Shown piece by piece: positions 17,572 to 26,204 of a DNA stretch of 64,000 bases. The position numbers and the translations under genes are program-made. The stretch comes from Mycobacterium botniense (lineage in GTDB: Bacteria; Actinomycetota; Actinomycetes; Mycobacteriales; Mycobacteriaceae): assembly GCF_010723305.1 (NCBI RefSeq), contig NZ_BLKW01000004.1, positions 62,001-126,000 of the forward strand, read 5' to 3'. The notes beneath the pieces are model-generated. The model had not been told where the DNA came from. It ran no database searches and was given only the letters and a program-made list of their open reading frames with translations. Every line of letters starts with the position of its first letter. The first letter of the stretch is position 1.

Positions 17572-18085
17572 CTGCGACGTCTGTGAAAACCTGACTAAAC
17601 CTAGCCGTTCGGGGTGACAGGCGGTTTGCGATGGTGTTCTGGGCGTCCTGGCCCGATGATAGGCCTGGTCAATGGGTGTAGCGCGTGTCAGTGTAGCGGG
17701 CACGGCGAGGGCCACGCGACGCTCAGCCGGGCGCGATTAGCCTCGGTAAGCCTTGTCGGCGTGGCAATGACGTCAGGCCGCTTGCTCTTTCAGTTGCCGC
17801 CGTTGAGAAAAGTAGGCCCCGATTACGTTGCGGCCCAAGCCGAATCCGAGCATGACAGTGATTCGACGCGCGGCGGTGCAGGCGATGCGTTTGCGCGGGC
17901 GCGACGGTAACGAAGTGGAGCGCGCGTGCAGCCGATAGGCCTTTGAAGTCGTGGGGGCGAACCGGAATCGCGCCACCTGGGCCTGAGGCCGGCGTGGCGA
18001 CATCCCGGTTCCCCTGCTGCCCGGGTATTGACAGTAACCGCGGGTAATGGATACCGTGCAGGCGCACGAGACCAGCGGTCTCATT
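17572..18085. other. region upstream of tRNA-Arg and of the secreted protein
   Basis: About 510 bases without a convincing gene. A minus-strand open frame ending near 17773 has a short protein-like tail (TVMLGFGLGRNVIGAYF) but an arginine-rich body and no ribosome site. The only clear element is the palindrome at 18068-18082. Confidence 0.5.
18068..18082. repeat. perfect inverted repeat just before a start codon
   Basis: GAGACC, AGC, GGTCTC ends three bases before the ATG at 18086. It occupies the ribosome-site position, so as RNA it could hinder initiation; as DNA it could be an operator. Confidence 0.45.
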
Positions 18086-19039
18086 ATGTGGTATTCATCC
18101 TTGTCTCACAGGCGGTATCCGTTGGCAGGGTGGCGAGATGTCATTCGGGGAATCGGTGTCGCGACGCCGCTGACTGCGACGGTTCTGGTCTCCGTCCTCG
18201 GGGGCCCAAGCGCGCACGCCGACGTCGTGGATGTTCTTGTCGACCCGATCATCGCCTCGCTGGTGGATGCGGCCACCGCCGGGGCGGTGGCCGCCGACGC
18301 TGCCGGGGTGGGTGCGAGCGCGACGGCGGCTGCTGCTGACGTGGGAGGGGCACTGGATCCGGCGGCGGAGTTAGATCCCGTGCTGGCCGGTGTCATGAAT
18401 TCGGTCAACACCGCAGTTGACGGATTTGTTCAAGGGACTCTCAATGGTCCGATCGGGGGGTCGTTGGATCAGGTCATCAACGCGTCATCGACGGTCCTGC
18501 TCGGCCGGGACGTGATAGAGGCCACCGGAGCCACCCCGGCAGATGCCGCAGCTTCGCTACAGTCGCTGGCGTTACCAGCTGGCGCCGATCCGGCCGCGGC
18601 CCTGGGTCTTCCTTCGCTCACCCCGCAAATCCCAGACGCCTTTCTGGAGTTTGTGAAGGATTGTGATGGGTACGCGTTTACTGTTGAAGATGACGGCTTG
18701 TTATATGAGAATTACGATATCATTGGAACTATTGCGATGCAGATTAACGCAGGTTTGGCAAGCAACCCTGTGGACTCCGTCGCGGTGAACGGGTTTTTTA
18801 CGCAGATCCTTGACCATGACTGGACTTACACGGTTCTTGGCATTCCTGTCCCAGTTACGACTAATTTCTTTGAGGAATTCGTAATCAAGGAGATGAACCC
18901 GGATGCGTTCACCTCATCCGGCCTGCCCGCTAACCCTGGTAACCCCGTGGAGACCATTGCATATCAACTTGACAATCTACTGGCGAATACCGTTTACGCC
19001 GTAGACTTGAATCTCGCGGAAGTTTTCCTCTGGGGGTAA
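18086..19039 (+). CDS. secreted protein of unknown function with two compositional halves
   Basis: A 317-residue protein with a signal peptide (about residues 18-45, ending SAHA before DVVDVL). The first half is Ala/Asp-rich and ends with SSTVLLGRDVIEATGATPADAAA, which loosely recalls the GRPLIGDG linker of PE_PGRS proteins. The second half (from about residue 190, CDGYAFTVEDDGLLYENYD) has mixed composition and is encoded by clearly less GC-rich DNA, with codons such as TTA, ATA and TTT otherwise rare in this window. ATG 18047 is an alternative start. No family recognised. Its neighbours (tRNA-Arg, broken genes) suggest an accessory region. Confidence 0.6.
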   Translation: MWYSSLSHRRYPLAGWRDVIRGIGVATPLTATVLVSVLGGPSAHADVVDVLVDPIIASLVDAATAGAVAADAAGVGASATAAAADVGGALDPAAELDPVLAGVMNSVNTAVDGFVQGTLNGPIGGSLDQVINASSTVLLGRDVIEATGATPADAAASLQSLALPAGADPAAALGLPSLTPQIPDAFLEFVKDCDGYAFTVEDDGLLYENYDIIGTIAMQINAGLASNPVDSVAVNGFFTQILDHDWTYTVLGIPVPVTTNFFEEFVIKEMNPDAFTSSGLPANPGNPVETIAYQLDNLLANTVYAVDLNLAEVFLWG

Positions 19040-19287
19040 TTCGCAGGCCTGAGCCCGACCGGAGATGGCGGATGTTAGCTTTTGCGCCGGTGCTCTCCGA
19101 ACTTCTGAATTCGCATCGACGGTGCCACCGTATGCCGGTTCGCCGATGCTCTGGGTTCCGGGCGTGCCGTCGGAATACCTGCGCTGTTGACGGGAACTCG
19201 CAGGTTTGCCGCCAGCTCACCACGTACCGGCTGCGTTCTGTGACGTTTCCGGGGAGGGGCGACCGGCCGGCGGCCTATTCTGCACGT

Positions 19288-20106
19288 TCAGCGCAGCTCC
19301 GCGATCACCTTGGCGAAACTTTCGGCATGGCCGTCTTGGACGGTGAAGAAGCTCAGCCCATAGGTCTCGCGGTAGCCCCGCAACGTGTCGGCCATGTCCC
19401 GGGGTGACCCGGTGAGCACCGCCGGCATCGTCAGCAGCTCCTCGTCGGACAGTGTGGGCGCATAACGGCGGGTCAGCGACAGGTCGGGAATCCCGGAATT
19501 GTCCGAGGGAACCGCGGTAATCGCGAGGTTCAGCTCAAGCTGATCGAACCGGTCACCGGCGGCATTGCGGACAAAGGCGACGCGCTCCGCCAGCGGATCG
19601 CTGACCCCGCTCACACGGGCACCGGTCAGCCCCACGGTATCGGCGTGCCGGGCGGCCACCGTCAGCAGCCGGTCGCCGTTGCCGGCGATAAGGATCGGCA
19701 CATTGGGGTGGCGCTGCTTGAGGTAGGTCGTGACGTGCTCAAGGTATTCCACCCGACGCCCTGCGCTGGGGTAGGGCAGCTCAGCGGCCTCGAACTCTTC
19801 CCGCACGTATCCTGCGCCCAGGCCGACGTCGAGCCGACCGTCGCTGAGCAGATCCGCCGCCGCGATGTCGCGGGCCAAAAGGGCAGGTTTGTAGAAGCAT
19901 GCATTGAGTACGTAGGTGCCCACTCGAACCGTCTTGGTGGCCAAGGCGATCGCGGTGAGCACGGGAAAAGGTGCCGGGGCGCCAAGGTGGTCGGGCAGAT
20001 AGATAATGTCGAAGCCCAAACCTTCCAGCCGCCGCGCCTTGTCCTGCAGGGCCGTGGCCGACCTGACCGCACGGATACCTACTCCGAAGCGGAATTCCTT
20101 GACCAC
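19288..20106 (-). CDS. LLM-class F420-dependent oxidoreductase
   Basis: A 272-residue luciferase-like TIM-barrel protein, a group that in mycobacteria mostly uses cofactor F420 (TIGR03621-like). Typical blocks are GFDIIYLPDHLG, VRVGTYVLNACFYKP, DLLSDGRLDVGLGAGY and VPILIAGNGDRLL. GGAGG lies six bases before the GTG start. The substrate is unknown. It stands between the secreted protein (convergent) and an MFS transporter on the same strand. Confidence 0.83.
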   Translation of the reverse strand: MVKEFRFGVGIRAVRSATALQDKARRLEGLGFDIIYLPDHLGAPAPFPVLTAIALATKTVRVGTYVLNACFYKPALLARDIAAADLLSDGRLDVGLGAGYVREEFEAAELPYPSAGRRVEYLEHVTTYLKQRHPNVPILIAGNGDRLLTVAARHADTVGLTGARVSGVSDPLAERVAFVRNAAGDRFDQLELNLAITAVPSDNSGIPDLSLTRRYAPTLSDEELLTMPAVLTGSPRDMADTLRGYRETYGLSFFTVQDGHAESFAKVIAELR

Positions 20107-20165
20107 CAGCCACCTCCGTTTCAGGGTCGCTTCGATGCTACGCGCCGAACAACCAGACGCCCCGC

Positions 20166-21413
20166 TCAGGTCAGCTCGGCCGCAGCCGGTGCGTCCGGCA
20201 CGTGGTTACCTGCGCGGCGCAGCACGGGCGCGAACCCCAGCCAGATAACCAGCGATCCCAACGACAGTGCACCAAGTGTTATGAAAGCTGTTGGAAAGCC
20301 GAATATTTGAGCGATAAACCCGCCGAGCACAGGGCTCAGCGCGCCACCGAGGCCCTGCGCGGCCATGATTGCGCCCTGGCCCACGTTGATATGGCCGGTA
20401 CCGTCGAGGATTCTGGCGACCAGCCCCGGCACCGCCACCGAGAGCATGCCCGACCCGACTCCGTCGAGAATCTGCACCGGGATGACGCCCCAGGCCGTGA
20501 TGACCCCTGCGGCAAGCAGTGCGCGCACCGGTAATGCGGTAAACGCGATCAGGATGGCCAGCCAGTAGCCGCGGGTCTGGGCAATCCTCATCGCAACCAG
20601 CGATGTGAAGATCATCACCGTCTGCGCGACGACGACAGTGCTGGCCACCGTGGTGAACGGGTTGGCGTGGGTGGCGACCACCGCTAGTCCATACAGCGGC
20701 AGCATCGCGGCGTTCCCGAGCCAAAACAGCATCACCGCACCGGCCACCGCCAGCAGCGGCCGGGACTCGAGCAATACCCGCAGCCGCTTGACCGGTGCTT
20801 GATCGGCCGGCGCCTCGCCGCGCGCGACATGATGGTCGATGTGGCCCGCGGGGATGGCCAGCACGGCGACAATGCTGACCACCGCGAACCCCGCTGCCAG
20901 CCAGAACACCCCGGGGTATCCGAATACCCAGCCCAGCAGCCCGCCGAGGGCGGCCCCGGCCATATTGCCGGCGTGGTTATAGGCCTGGTTGCGGCCGTTT
21001 TGACTGGTGAATCCGGCCTGACCCACCAGCCCCAGCGTGATACCGATCACCGCGGGGGCGATCGTCGCTCCGGAGATGCACATGACGGACTGCGCGGCAG
21101 CGATGACCCAGAACTGCCGCGATGTCAGGATCACCGCGGAAGCCGCCACGGCGGCCAGACCCACCGCGATGACGACAGCCCGCTTGCGGGTGGTGGTGTC
21201 CACCAGTGCCCCGGCCGGCCCGACCGTGCACATCCCGACGACCGCACCCAATGTGATGACGGTGCCGATCATGCCGGTGGTCCAGCCGCGACTGGCCAGC
21301 AGCACCCCCAGAAACGGGCCCATGCCGGCCTCCATGTCGGCCATGAAGAAATTGAGTGCTTGCAGGGCCATACGGTCCCGCGCCGACGCTGTCAGCGTGT
21401 CCTGTCGGGCCAT
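20166..21413 (-). CDS. MFS transporter
   Basis: A 415-residue major facilitator with about 12 helices. The loop 2-3 motif is present as GPAGALVDTTTRKRAV, and the second half carries a related GxLxD pattern. Start MARQDTL is chosen; GGAGG touches the ATG, which is tighter than normal, and the in-frame start at 21458 has no ribosome site. A 12-bp palindrome (CCGAATATTCGG) lies directly upstream at 21417-21428. Substrate unknown; a drug or metabolite exporter is plausible. Confidence 0.8.
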   Translation of the reverse strand: MARQDTLTASARDRMALQALNFFMADMEAGMGPFLGVLLASRGWTTGMIGTVITLGAVVGMCTVGPAGALVDTTTRKRAVVIAVGLAAVAASAVILTSRQFWVIAAAQSVMCISGATIAPAVIGITLGLVGQAGFTSQNGRNQAYNHAGNMAGAALGGLLGWVFGYPGVFWLAAGFAVVSIVAVLAIPAGHIDHHVARGEAPADQAPVKRLRVLLESRPLLAVAGAVMLFWLGNAAMLPLYGLAVVATHANPFTTVASTVVVAQTVMIFTSLVAMRIAQTRGYWLAILIAFTALPVRALLAAGVITAWGVIPVQILDGVGSGMLSVAVPGLVARILDGTGHINVGQGAIMAAQGLGGALSPVLGGFIAQIFGFPTAFITLGALSLGSLVIWLGFAPVLRRAGNHVPDAPAAAELT

Positions 21414-21465
21414 CCTCCGAATATTCGGGCATTCGGCCGCGACCGCGCAACGCGGCACGGACAGC

Positions 21466-22524
21466 TCAGCCCCAGGACCGGGCCGCGGCCGCCAAGCCGC
21501 CTACGAGCGCCGAAGTCGCCGGTGACAACCCATCCTCGCCGGGTGGTGCGCTCCGCGGGCCGATCCCCCGGACCCGCGCCGGCAGCTCCAGCTGTGTCCC
21601 ACCGCGGACTACCCGGTTGACCGGGTTGTCCGGATGCAGCCCGCGCAGTTCGACCGGGATGGCGTCAAGATCGGTGATCACCTGGTAGCCGGGAATAGCG
21701 ATGTGACGGGCCAGATGGGCCGCGAGGCCGCGGTTGCGGCCCCCGGCCAGCAACTGGGTGCTGCACCCGAACCGGCTGTAGCCGTGGAGCGAGATCGCCA
21801 CCTCGACGTGATCGAGGAACGCGGCCAGCCTCGGTGATTCCTCAGGGCGAAACAGAATTGACGACAGGTGATGTGGATATCGATCGGGGTGCCGCACCAG
21901 ATAGAGTGAGGCATCGGCCGCCGCGGCGGCGCGTTCCGCGATCACATCGGTCATCTGCTCCAGCCCCCCGCCGTGAATGGCCAAAAACCCGAAACGCGAC
22001 CGTAGGTGGCTGACTTCCGTCACGCCGGTGCCGGAGAGCAGCGCCGAAAGCGAGTGCGGCGCCCGCGAAGGCTGCACCAGCGGCCGAGGCCACCGCGCAG
22101 GATCCCAACGCCGCAGGAACTCGATCCAGCGGTGCGGCAGTCCATGCTGGATGGCGCCACCGATGACGCGGTCGAGATAGCCGGGCCGTGGCGCACCGGG
22201 ACTCACCCGGTGGTCGACGTAAACCCAGGCGTGTGATGGCCCGTCTTCGGTGTGCACGGTCAGCCGGTCGCGCCGATAGCGCACCGGCACCCCTTCGGCG
22301 CGGTCCAATCTGGCCAGGTCGTTGTCGGAGATCTGCCAGAGCACGCCGTGCACGTCGGTCCCGGTGAACGGATCGATGGTGGCCACCCCACGCTGGTTGA
22401 TCAGCCAGTCGTGGTCGGCGAGCACCGCGGGCCGCGGATTGCTCGCATCCGGACAGCGCCGCGCCATCTGCCGGGCGCACAGGTTAGACCCGTATGCGAA
22501 GTAGGCGTGCCGGGCAACCAGCAT
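21466..22524 (-). CDS. gamma-glutamylcyclotransferase / poly-gamma-glutamate hydrolase fusion
   Basis: A 352-residue two-domain protein that fits Rv0923c in place and size. Residues 1-130 are a gamma-glutamylcyclotransferase fold: the signature YFAYGSNL (8-15) binds the gamma-glutamyl group and Glu77 in LDRAEG is the expected catalytic acid. Residues 170-335 match the poly-gamma-glutamate hydrolase family (PF05908, PghP/YjqB type): IHGGGLE (183-189) with the metal His and Glu, ISLHGYS (244-250), GGRNRGL (261-267) and GLHPDNPVNR with the acidic end GGTQLELP. Both halves act on gamma-glutamyl bonds, so a role in breaking gamma-glutamyl peptides or polymers is likely. Its ATG follows the mntH stop with no gap (TGAATG), implying coupled translation. 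Confidence 0.8.
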   Translation of the reverse strand: MLVARHAYFAYGSNLCARQMARRCPDASNPRPAVLADHDWLINQRGVATIDPFTGTDVHGVLWQISDNDLARLDRAEGVPVRYRRDRLTVHTEDGPSHAWVYVDHRVSPGAPRPGYLDRVIGGAIQHGLPHRWIEFLRRWDPARWPRPLVQPSRAPHSLSALLSGTGVTEVSHLRSRFGFLAIHGGGLEQMTDVIAERAAAAADASLYLVRHPDRYPHHLSSILFRPEESPRLAAFLDHVEVAISLHGYSRFGCSTQLLAGGRNRGLAAHLARHIAIPGYQVITDLDAIPVELRGLHPDNPVNRVVRGGTQLELPARVRGIGPRSAPPGEDGLSPATSALVGGLAAAARSWG

Positions 22525-23805
22525 TCAGCGAGTCACTGTCAGATAGATCAGCACCACGTTAAGCAGGCTAACCAGCACGGCGACCAGCCAACCAACCACC
22601 GTGGTCACGCGGTGGTTGCCGTGGGAGCCCATCAGCGCGGGATTGCTGGTCAGCCGCACCAGCGGAAGCACGGCAAACGGGATGCCGAACGACAGGACGA
22701 CTTGCGAGAGCACCAGCGCCCGGGTCGGATCCACACCGCTGGCCAGTATCGTGACGGCGGGAACTAAGGTGATCAGCCGGCGCCCGAGCATCGGAACGGA
22801 CCGATGCAACAGTCCCTGCATGATCAACGCACCGGCATAGGCGCCCACCGACGCCGAGGCCAGGCCGGAGGCGAGCAATCCGATGGCAAAGAACAGCGCA
22901 ACCGTCGCGCCAAGTGTGTCGTGGACCGCAGCATAGGCACCTTCGATGGAAGTGCCGCTGGGCCTGCGATGGTGCAGGTTGAGCGCGGCGACCAGCAGCA
23001 TCGCCGCATTTACCGCTCCGGCGATTATCATCGCCAACCCAACGTCCCAGCGGGTGACCCGCAGCAGCCGGCGCCTGCCGGCTCCCTCCGCGGGATGACC
23101 GTGCCGGTCGAGGGCTAACCCCGAATGCAGGTAGACAGCGTGCGGCATGACCGTGGCGCCGAGCATCGCAGCAGCCAGGAGCACGCTTTCGGTACCACGA
23201 AAGCGGGGAAGCATGCCGTCGAGCACGTCGTGGGGAGGCGGTGTGGCTACGAAGAAGCTGGCCGCGAAACCGATCGCGATGACAAGCAGCAGCCCGGTGA
23301 TCACATTCTCAAACCAGAACTGGCCGCGACGGTCTCGGACCGTCAGCAGCAGCAGCGACACCACGGCTGTGAGGATGCCGCCGATCAGCAGCGGCACATC
23401 GAACAGGATGCGCAGTGCGATAGCTCCGCCAATCACTTCAGCCAGATCGGTTGCCATTGCGACGAGTTCGGCTTGCAACCAATACGCCAGCCGGGCGGGG
23501 CGGCCGAGTTGGCGACCGATCGCCTGGGGTAGTGAGGTTCCGGTCACCAGCCCCAGCTTGGCTGAAAGATACTGCACCAGCGCGGCCATTGCGTTGGCGA
23601 CAACGACGACCCACAGCAGCAGATAGCCAAACTGCGCCCCGGCGCTGACATTGGCGGCCACGTTGCCCGGGTCGACATAGGCGATTGCGGCAACGAACGC
23701 AGGTCCGAGCGGATACCAGCCGGTTTGCGACGGGGCCTGGGTTTCCTGCGCCAATGCACCGCCTTTGCCGACCTGCCGGATACCAAATTGAGGGTATCGA
23801 AACAC
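22525..23805 (-). CDS. mntH: MntH, Nramp-type Mn2+/divalent metal transporter
   Basis: A 426-residue Nramp protein with about 11 helices, fitting Rv0924c. The metal-binding helix 1 motif is AYVDPGN and helix 6 has MPHAVYLHS, the two segments that coordinate Mn2+ or Fe2+. It imports metal with protons across the cytoplasmic membrane. The GTG start has no strong ribosome site; a later start near the first helix is possible. It is followed directly by the gamma-glutamyl hydrolase fusion gene. Confidence 0.92.
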   Translation of the reverse strand: MFRYPQFGIRQVGKGGALAQETQAPSQTGWYPLGPAFVAAIAYVDPGNVAANVSAGAQFGYLLLWVVVVANAMAALVQYLSAKLGLVTGTSLPQAIGRQLGRPARLAYWLQAELVAMATDLAEVIGGAIALRILFDVPLLIGGILTAVVSLLLLTVRDRRGQFWFENVITGLLLVIAIGFAASFFVATPPPHDVLDGMLPRFRGTESVLLAAAMLGATVMPHAVYLHSGLALDRHGHPAEGAGRRRLLRVTRWDVGLAMIIAGAVNAAMLLVAALNLHHRRPSGTSIEGAYAAVHDTLGATVALFFAIGLLASGLASASVGAYAGALIMQGLLHRSVPMLGRRLITLVPAVTILASGVDPTRALVLSQVVLSFGIPFAVLPLVRLTSNPALMGSHGNHRVTTVVGWLVAVLVSLLNVVLIYLTVTR

Positions 23806-23893
23806 ACTTCAGCGGGTCACCGGTGCCATGACCGGCTGGGACGGTCAGCGCGCCGACGGTCTGGGCGGCTCGATTCCGGCACGGCGTGCGGTG

Positions 23894-24970
23894 TCAGACC
23901 GGTGTGTAGAGCCCCCGGCCGGTCACCAGCGGCAAGTCCAGGGTGGTGCGTATACCGGGTGCGGCCGCCACCACCGCCGGGATCGCGTTGACGATGCGCA
24001 TCGCGGTGGCAACCAGGCCGGCATGGTTGTGATCGCCGTTTCGGCTGCTCAGGCAGACATCCACCGCATACGACGGCTCACCGGTGATCTCGATGCGATA
24101 CGAACCGCCGGGCTGTGCGGGCTGCGGCCAGTTCGGGCAGAGATCCTCGCGCAGCCGCGTGACGTGCTCGAGGACGACGGCCGGCGCGCCGCCGGCAACA
24201 CCGATGACTTCGAACCGCAATGCGGCGGCGCTGCCCTTGGGAATGTGGCCCGAGGCGATGTCGAAGTCTTCTGGGGCCGGTTCGCGGACGTACATCTCTT
24301 CGACGCGGTCCAGCGAAATACCCAGGCCCGCGGCCAGTTGGCGCACCACCGAACCCCAGGCCATGCTCAGCACCCCTGACTGCAGCAGCATGGGGATCTC
24401 GTCGATGGGCTTACCAAACCCCATGACGTCGAACATCACCACCGGGCTGTCGTAAGTGGCGTAGTCGACGATCTCCATGCAGCGCACTTGCTCGATGCTT
24501 TGGCAGGTGCCGGTCAACGCCAGCGGCAGCAGATCATTCGCGAAACCCGGGTCGATTCCGTTGACGTAAAGGCTTGAATTACCCTCGCGTGCCGCATCTT
24601 CTAAAGGTTTGATGAGCTCGTCGGGGATCACCTGCCATGGGTACTGCAGAAAAACCGGGCCGCTGCCGACGACGTTGACTCCGGCGGCGAGGATTTGGCG
24701 GTAGTCTTCCAGCGCCTCCTGCAGCCGGTTGTCGGCCATCGCCGTGTAGACCGCGCATTGTGGGCTGGTGGCCAGCACGGCGCCCAGATCGGTGCTGGCG
24801 TGTATGCCGGTCGGATCATCAAGTCCGGCAAGTTCCGCTGCGTCTTTGCCGGCCTTGGCATCCGACGAGACCCAGACCCCGGTGAGCCGGAATTCCGGGT
24901 TGGTGATCAGTGCCCGCAGCGCATGCGCGCCGACGTTGCCGGTGCCGATTTGCACGACGGGGATGGGCAT
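23894..24970 (-). CDS. NAD(P)-dependent DapB-like dehydrogenase
   Basis: A 358-residue protein with a Rossmann N-terminus (VVQIGTGNVG) and the fold of dihydrodipicolinate reductase-like / amine dehydrogenase family proteins (GSGPVFLQYPW, NGIDPGFANDLLPLAL). It matches Rv0926c. The upstream SDR gene ends 10 bases before its start, so the two form an operon likely controlled by the KstR-like box at 25804. That would place it in sterol or lipid catabolism; the reaction is not known. Confidence 0.83.
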   Translation of the reverse strand: MPIPVVQIGTGNVGAHALRALITNPEFRLTGVWVSSDAKAGKDAAELAGLDDPTGIHASTDLGAVLATSPQCAVYTAMADNRLQEALEDYRQILAAGVNVVGSGPVFLQYPWQVIPDELIKPLEDAAREGNSSLYVNGIDPGFANDLLPLALTGTCQSIEQVRCMEIVDYATYDSPVVMFDVMGFGKPIDEIPMLLQSGVLSMAWGSVVRQLAAGLGISLDRVEEMYVREPAPEDFDIASGHIPKGSAAALRFEVIGVAGGAPAVVLEHVTRLREDLCPNWPQPAQPGGSYRIEITGEPSYAVDVCLSSRNGDHNHAGLVATAMRIVNAIPAVVAAAPGIRTTLDLPLVTGRGLYTPV

Positions 24971-24980
24971 CGTGGGCTCC

Positions 24981-25781
24981 TTAAAGATCCGGGATGGGGA
25001 GGTCGAGGTTGGGGAAGGTCAGCCCCCCGTCCACCTCAAGTGTCTTGCCGGTCAGGTAACCGCCCGCTGGCGACGCCAAATAGACTGCGGCCGCGGCGAT
25101 CTCAGCAGGATCACCGAGCCGGCGCAGCGGTGTCACCTTCTCCATCGAGCTGCGCAGCTCGTCGTTGGAGGCCACCACATCCAGCGCGGAGGTGACGATC
25201 GATCCGGGCGCAATCGCGTTGACCCGGATGCGGGGGCACAGGTCCAGCGCGGCCAGCCGGGTGTAATGGGCGAGGGCGGCTTTGGCCGTGCCGTAGGCGG
25301 CGAAACCCCGGCCGGCCAGCCGGCCCATGGTCGAAGTGATGTTGATGATGCTTCCGCCGCCGGAGTGCTCGAGCATCAGCGGCACCGCTGCGGTGGTCAG
25401 CGCGTGCGCGGTGGCGACGTTGAAGGTGAACGCGTCTTTGAGGTCCTTGGTGGACGTGTTCAGCAGCGCGTTGGGCATTGTGCCGCCCACGTTATTGACG
25501 ACGATGTCGAGCTTGCCGAAGGCCTCCACCGCCTGCCCGGCCAGCTGAGCGGTCGCGTCCGGACGAGCGAGATCGGCGGCGACCACATGAGCGCGCCGGC
25601 CCGCGCCGCGGACCTGCTCGGCGACCGCCTCGAGCTGGGATTGGGTTCGTGAGGAGATGACGACGTCGGCGCCGACCTCGGCGAAGGCCACGGCAATGGC
25701 GGCGCCCAAGCCGCGGCCCGCGCCGGTGATGACGGCCACTTTGTTGTCGAGCCGGAATTTGTCAAGGATCACGGGCGACAC
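24981..25781 (-). CDS. short-chain dehydrogenase/reductase
   Basis: A 266-residue classical SDR fitting Rv0927c. The NAD(P)-binding motif is TGAGRGLG (19-26), then NNVGG, the catalytic Ser in INITSTMG and the YGTAK (YxxxK) pair; the end DGGLTFPN is typical of the family. First gene of a two-gene operon with the DapB-like dehydrogenase. The start is 22 bases downstream of a KstR-type palindrome. Confidence 0.88.
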   Translation of the reverse strand: MSPVILDKFRLDNKVAVITGAGRGLGAAIAVAFAEVGADVVISSRTQSQLEAVAEQVRGAGRRAHVVAADLARPDATAQLAGQAVEAFGKLDIVVNNVGGTMPNALLNTSTKDLKDAFTFNVATAHALTTAAVPLMLEHSGGGSIINITSTMGRLAGRGFAAYGTAKAALAHYTRLAALDLCPRIRVNAIAPGSIVTSALDVVASNDELRSSMEKVTPLRRLGDPAEIAAAAVYLASPAGGYLTGKTLEVDGGLTFPNLDLPIPDL

Positions 25782-25803
25782 CGTAACAAGCCCGGCCGCA
25801 TTC

Positions 25804-25817
25804 TGGAACAGGTTCTA
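25804..25817 (-). promoter_or_regulatory. KstR-type operator
   Basis: TGGAACAGGTTCTA fits the KstR half-site rule TNNAACNNGTTNNA at every fixed position. KstR is the TetR-family repressor of cholesterol-catabolism genes in mycobacteria. The site is 22 bases upstream of the SDR start codon. Confidence 0.6.
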
Positions 25818-25939
25818 ATTCTTCCCCGTGGCTGTCGGCCGGCCGGGGTGTGCCGGCAACAGGCGATCGGGGTTCACCCGCGGCGGCTATGACCTGATCA
25901 CCCCGATTTCGGTGCCGATGCCATCGGTGCGCCTTGCGC

Positions 25940-26204
25940 CACGGTGGCTGCGCAGCCGGGGGACCGGATCGGACTGCATGGCCGCGGCCTCGCTGCGGCG
26001 CCTCGTCGAGCGCTGAGGTGACGGCCGGCGGGTCGTTGCCGTCGACGCGAACACCGGGCATGCCGTAGTCGGTGACGGCCAGCACCCGCAGCTGAGCTCG
26101 CCGGTGGCGGGGCTTCAGGTGAGCCGGTCGTCGGCCGCTTTCATCAGCACCATCAACGCGTAGATGCGCCGCCGCACGTCCGGCGGTCGGTCGTGGGTCA
26201 TCAT
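25940..26204 (-). pseudogene. decayed 2-oxo acid dehydrogenase E1-alpha gene
   Basis: Three pieces of a thiamine-diphosphate E1 alpha subunit remain in order. The start MTHDRPPDVRRRIYALMVLM...ADDRL runs into a TGA (26115-26117), followed in frame by ATGELSCG. A second frame then reads YGMPGVRVDGNDPPAV...ALDEA, the conserved stretch after the cofactor site. A third frame reads SDPVPRLRSH, like the C-terminal WxxxDPVxRxxxHL. About 150-200 codons, including the GDG cofactor motif, are gone. Its ATG overlaps the stop of the gene upstream (ATGA), so it was once in an operon with it. Confidence 0.65.

Noticed and set aside
17491..17715. Minus-strand frame containing SPKAGVAGSNPAGGTH
   Set aside because: This is the translated tRNA-Arg gene, a common false protein (RILPGA and SNPAGG motifs).
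15882..18085. Integrated mobile element at tRNA-Arg
   Set aside because: No integrase, transposase or duplicated tRNA 3' end was found; the gene-poor stretch is explained as well by decay.
19645..20310. Plus-strand frame over the LLM oxidoreductase and MFS genes
   Set aside because: Antisense to two genes with clear family motifs; no independent signal.
21417..21428. CCGAATATTCGG palindrome before the MFS gene as an operator
   Set aside because: Only 12 bp with no spacer; noted under the gene, but such short palindromes occur often and nothing else supports it.
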